Shown here: positions 62,996 to 64,000 of the stretch, in pieces | How positions within the stretch are numbered: position 1 is the stretch's first letter | Layout: each line of letters opens with the position of its first letter | Assembly (NCBI GenBank): GCA_021604505.1 | Contig: BQJC01000002.1 | Location: forward strand, 705,081 to 769,080 | Source: Nitrospinaceae bacterium | Lineage (GTDB): Bacteria; Nitrospinota; Nitrospinia; Nitrospinales; VA-1 | DNA length: 64,000 bases | Reading direction: 5' to 3' | Program-made: the position numbers and the translations under genes | The notes under the pieces: model-generated | Database searches by the model: none | The model's input: the letters and a program-made list of their open reading frames with translations, nothing else | What the model was told of the DNA's origin: nothing

Positions 62996-63865
62996 TCAGC
63001 CATCTACTGGGCTGGAAATCTTGAGCCCCATTTGCTCGGCCAAATGCAAATAAATTTCGGTGGTTTCCAGGTTGCTGTGCCCCATGAGTTTTTGAATCTG
63101 TGTGAGATGTACACCATCCATTGCTAACTTGGTGGCAAAGCTGTGGCGAAAGCAATGGCTGGTAATCGGCTTGTGAATTTTTGACTCATAAGCCGCACGC
63201 TTAACTGCGCGTTGAATGGTGCGTGCATGGACATGATGTCGCTGTTTGACACCACTTCTGGGATCAATCGACAAGGTGTGCGAGGGGAATAAATATTGCC
63301 AATGGGCTTTTCTTGATTCAGTGGTGTATTTTTTTGCCAAGGCGTAGGGCATGTACACAGTGCCGTAGCCCTTCAGTAAATCAGCCTCATGTAGTTTTTC
63401 AACAACAGCAATTTTTTGTTGCAGGGCAGGCACAAGGCTGGTGGGTAACAAGCTTGCCCTGTCTTTGTCACCCTTGCCACTTCGAATAATGATATGGCGT
63501 AAACCAAAATCGATATCCTTAACCCGTAAACGAATACATTCTGAAACACGCAAACCGCAACCATACATTAATTTGGCCATTAGCTGATGCTCTCCCTCCA
63601 TTTTCTCAATGACAGCCAGTGCCTCCTGATGTGACATCACCACCGGCAGCTTATGTTTGGGTGCCGCATATCGAAAATGAAGGGTGCCAATATCCATGCC
63701 TAAAAACTTGGTATAAACATTGGCGAGGGCATTCAGGGCGGTTTTTTGGGTGCTTGGTGACCAATGCTCCTGGAGCGTCTTTTCAGAGAGAAAAGCAGCG
63801 ATATCCTCTGACCCCAAGGTTTCGGGATGCTTCATACCATGAAAACGAATAAATTTGGCGGGTCA
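62996..63865 (-). pseudogene. intI: integron integrase intI with a broken N-terminus
   Basis: From ATG 63835 the frame gives 279 residues matching integron integrases from RHPATLGS on (here KHPETLGS). It includes the IntI-specific insert (SIDPRSGVKQRHH) and catalytic GLRVSEC, HCFRHSFAT and YLHLAEQ residues. Family members are about 320-340 residues. Upstream in frame the sequence continues KFIRFHG, still family-like, then meets TGA at about 63863. Further IntI-like residues (SISTKKGID) lie in another frame. So the missing 50 or so residues are frameshifted rather than absent. No attC array lies in the window. Confidence 0.85.
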
Positions 63866-64000
63866 ATCCCTTTTTTAGTTGAAATTGAACAATCCCCCAC
63901 CACGTATTTGATACCTTTGACCAATCCCAATCGCGCTTCCTCCATAATTTTATACAGGCAAAAAAGCCTCGCTCAAATTCCTAAAGATAACTTGGAACAG

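Noticed and set aside
62412..64000. Integron cassette array (attC sites) or CRISPR array
   Set aside because: No repeated palindromic attC-like units or regularly spaced direct repeats are visible here or elsewhere in the window.

Overview
The window looks like chromosome from a Gram-negative, cytochrome-rich bacterium, most plausibly a Nitrospinota (Nitrospina-like) nitrite oxidiser or a close relative. Support is indirect. A di-haem cytochrome c protein (46938-48725) carries a C-terminal haem-b domain like the gamma subunit of nitrite oxidoreductase. There is an LPS heptosyltransferase (outer membrane), a PilZ protein, many exported repeat proteins (TPR, Sel1, ankyrin, MORN), and a standard rho-rpmE-prfA-prmC-murA cluster. 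No 16S gene is present, so the taxonomic call is inference.

Layout. 1-7.7 kb: signalling and small exported proteins (PilZ, PAS-PAS histidine kinase, Sel1, ankyrin, TPR) separated by loose intergenic DNA. 8-10.5 kb: a serine-palmitoyltransferase-like PLP enzyme followed by an NAD-dependent epimerase-type reductase, a possible sphingoid-base pathway. 10.6-18 kb: tandem CBS-domain genes, trmL, an STAS-like protein, an SGNH hydrolase, a small methyltransferase, TPR and MORN proteins, and hflX. 18-25.3 kb (minus strand): UvrD/PcrA helicase, DegP-like protease, hemH-hemE (overlapping) and queG. 25.4-30.8 kb: deacetylase-like protein, ClpC-type unfoldase, a decayed TPR gene, a GC-rich palindromic repeat, an S-component-like membrane protein, a DUF5989 peptide and a GT2 glycosyltransferase. 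30.8-40.1 kb: DUF2007, alanine:sodium symporter, DUF4124, PRC-barrel, then waaF and the murA-prmC-prfA-rpmE-rho cluster. 40.5-53.7 kb: HemY-type oxidase, FIST sensor, Nfu-N protein, MBL hydrolase, thioredoxin-NHL protein, the NxrC-like cytochrome with a neighbouring CXXCH/HEXXH protein, a lone nuoB, an LRR protein and nhaA.

53.8-64 kb is a mosaic of mobile DNA, visibly more AT-rich through much of its length. It begins with a tRNA-Leu(UAA) gene cut off in its anticodon loop. Next come a tyrosine integrase and then an intact tRNA-Leu(UAA) interrupted by a group I intron at the classical U34/A35 position. A convergent large serine recombinase reads antisense into that tRNA. Behind it are a mobilisation module (MobC and a MOBP-type relaxase with a primase-like tail), two divergent HTH regulators around a palindromic operator, and an IS91-family element with hairpin-rich ends. 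The window ends with a truncated Rep helicase fragment and an integron integrase whose N-terminus is broken.

The most interesting arrangement is the tRNA-Leu locus. One UAA-Leu gene has been destroyed at its anticodon loop beside an integrase, while the intact UAA-Leu copy 1.4 kb away has exactly that loop sequence split by a self-splicing-type intron. This suggests, as a hypothesis, that an intron-split tRNA both replaces the broken gene and is immune to further integration.
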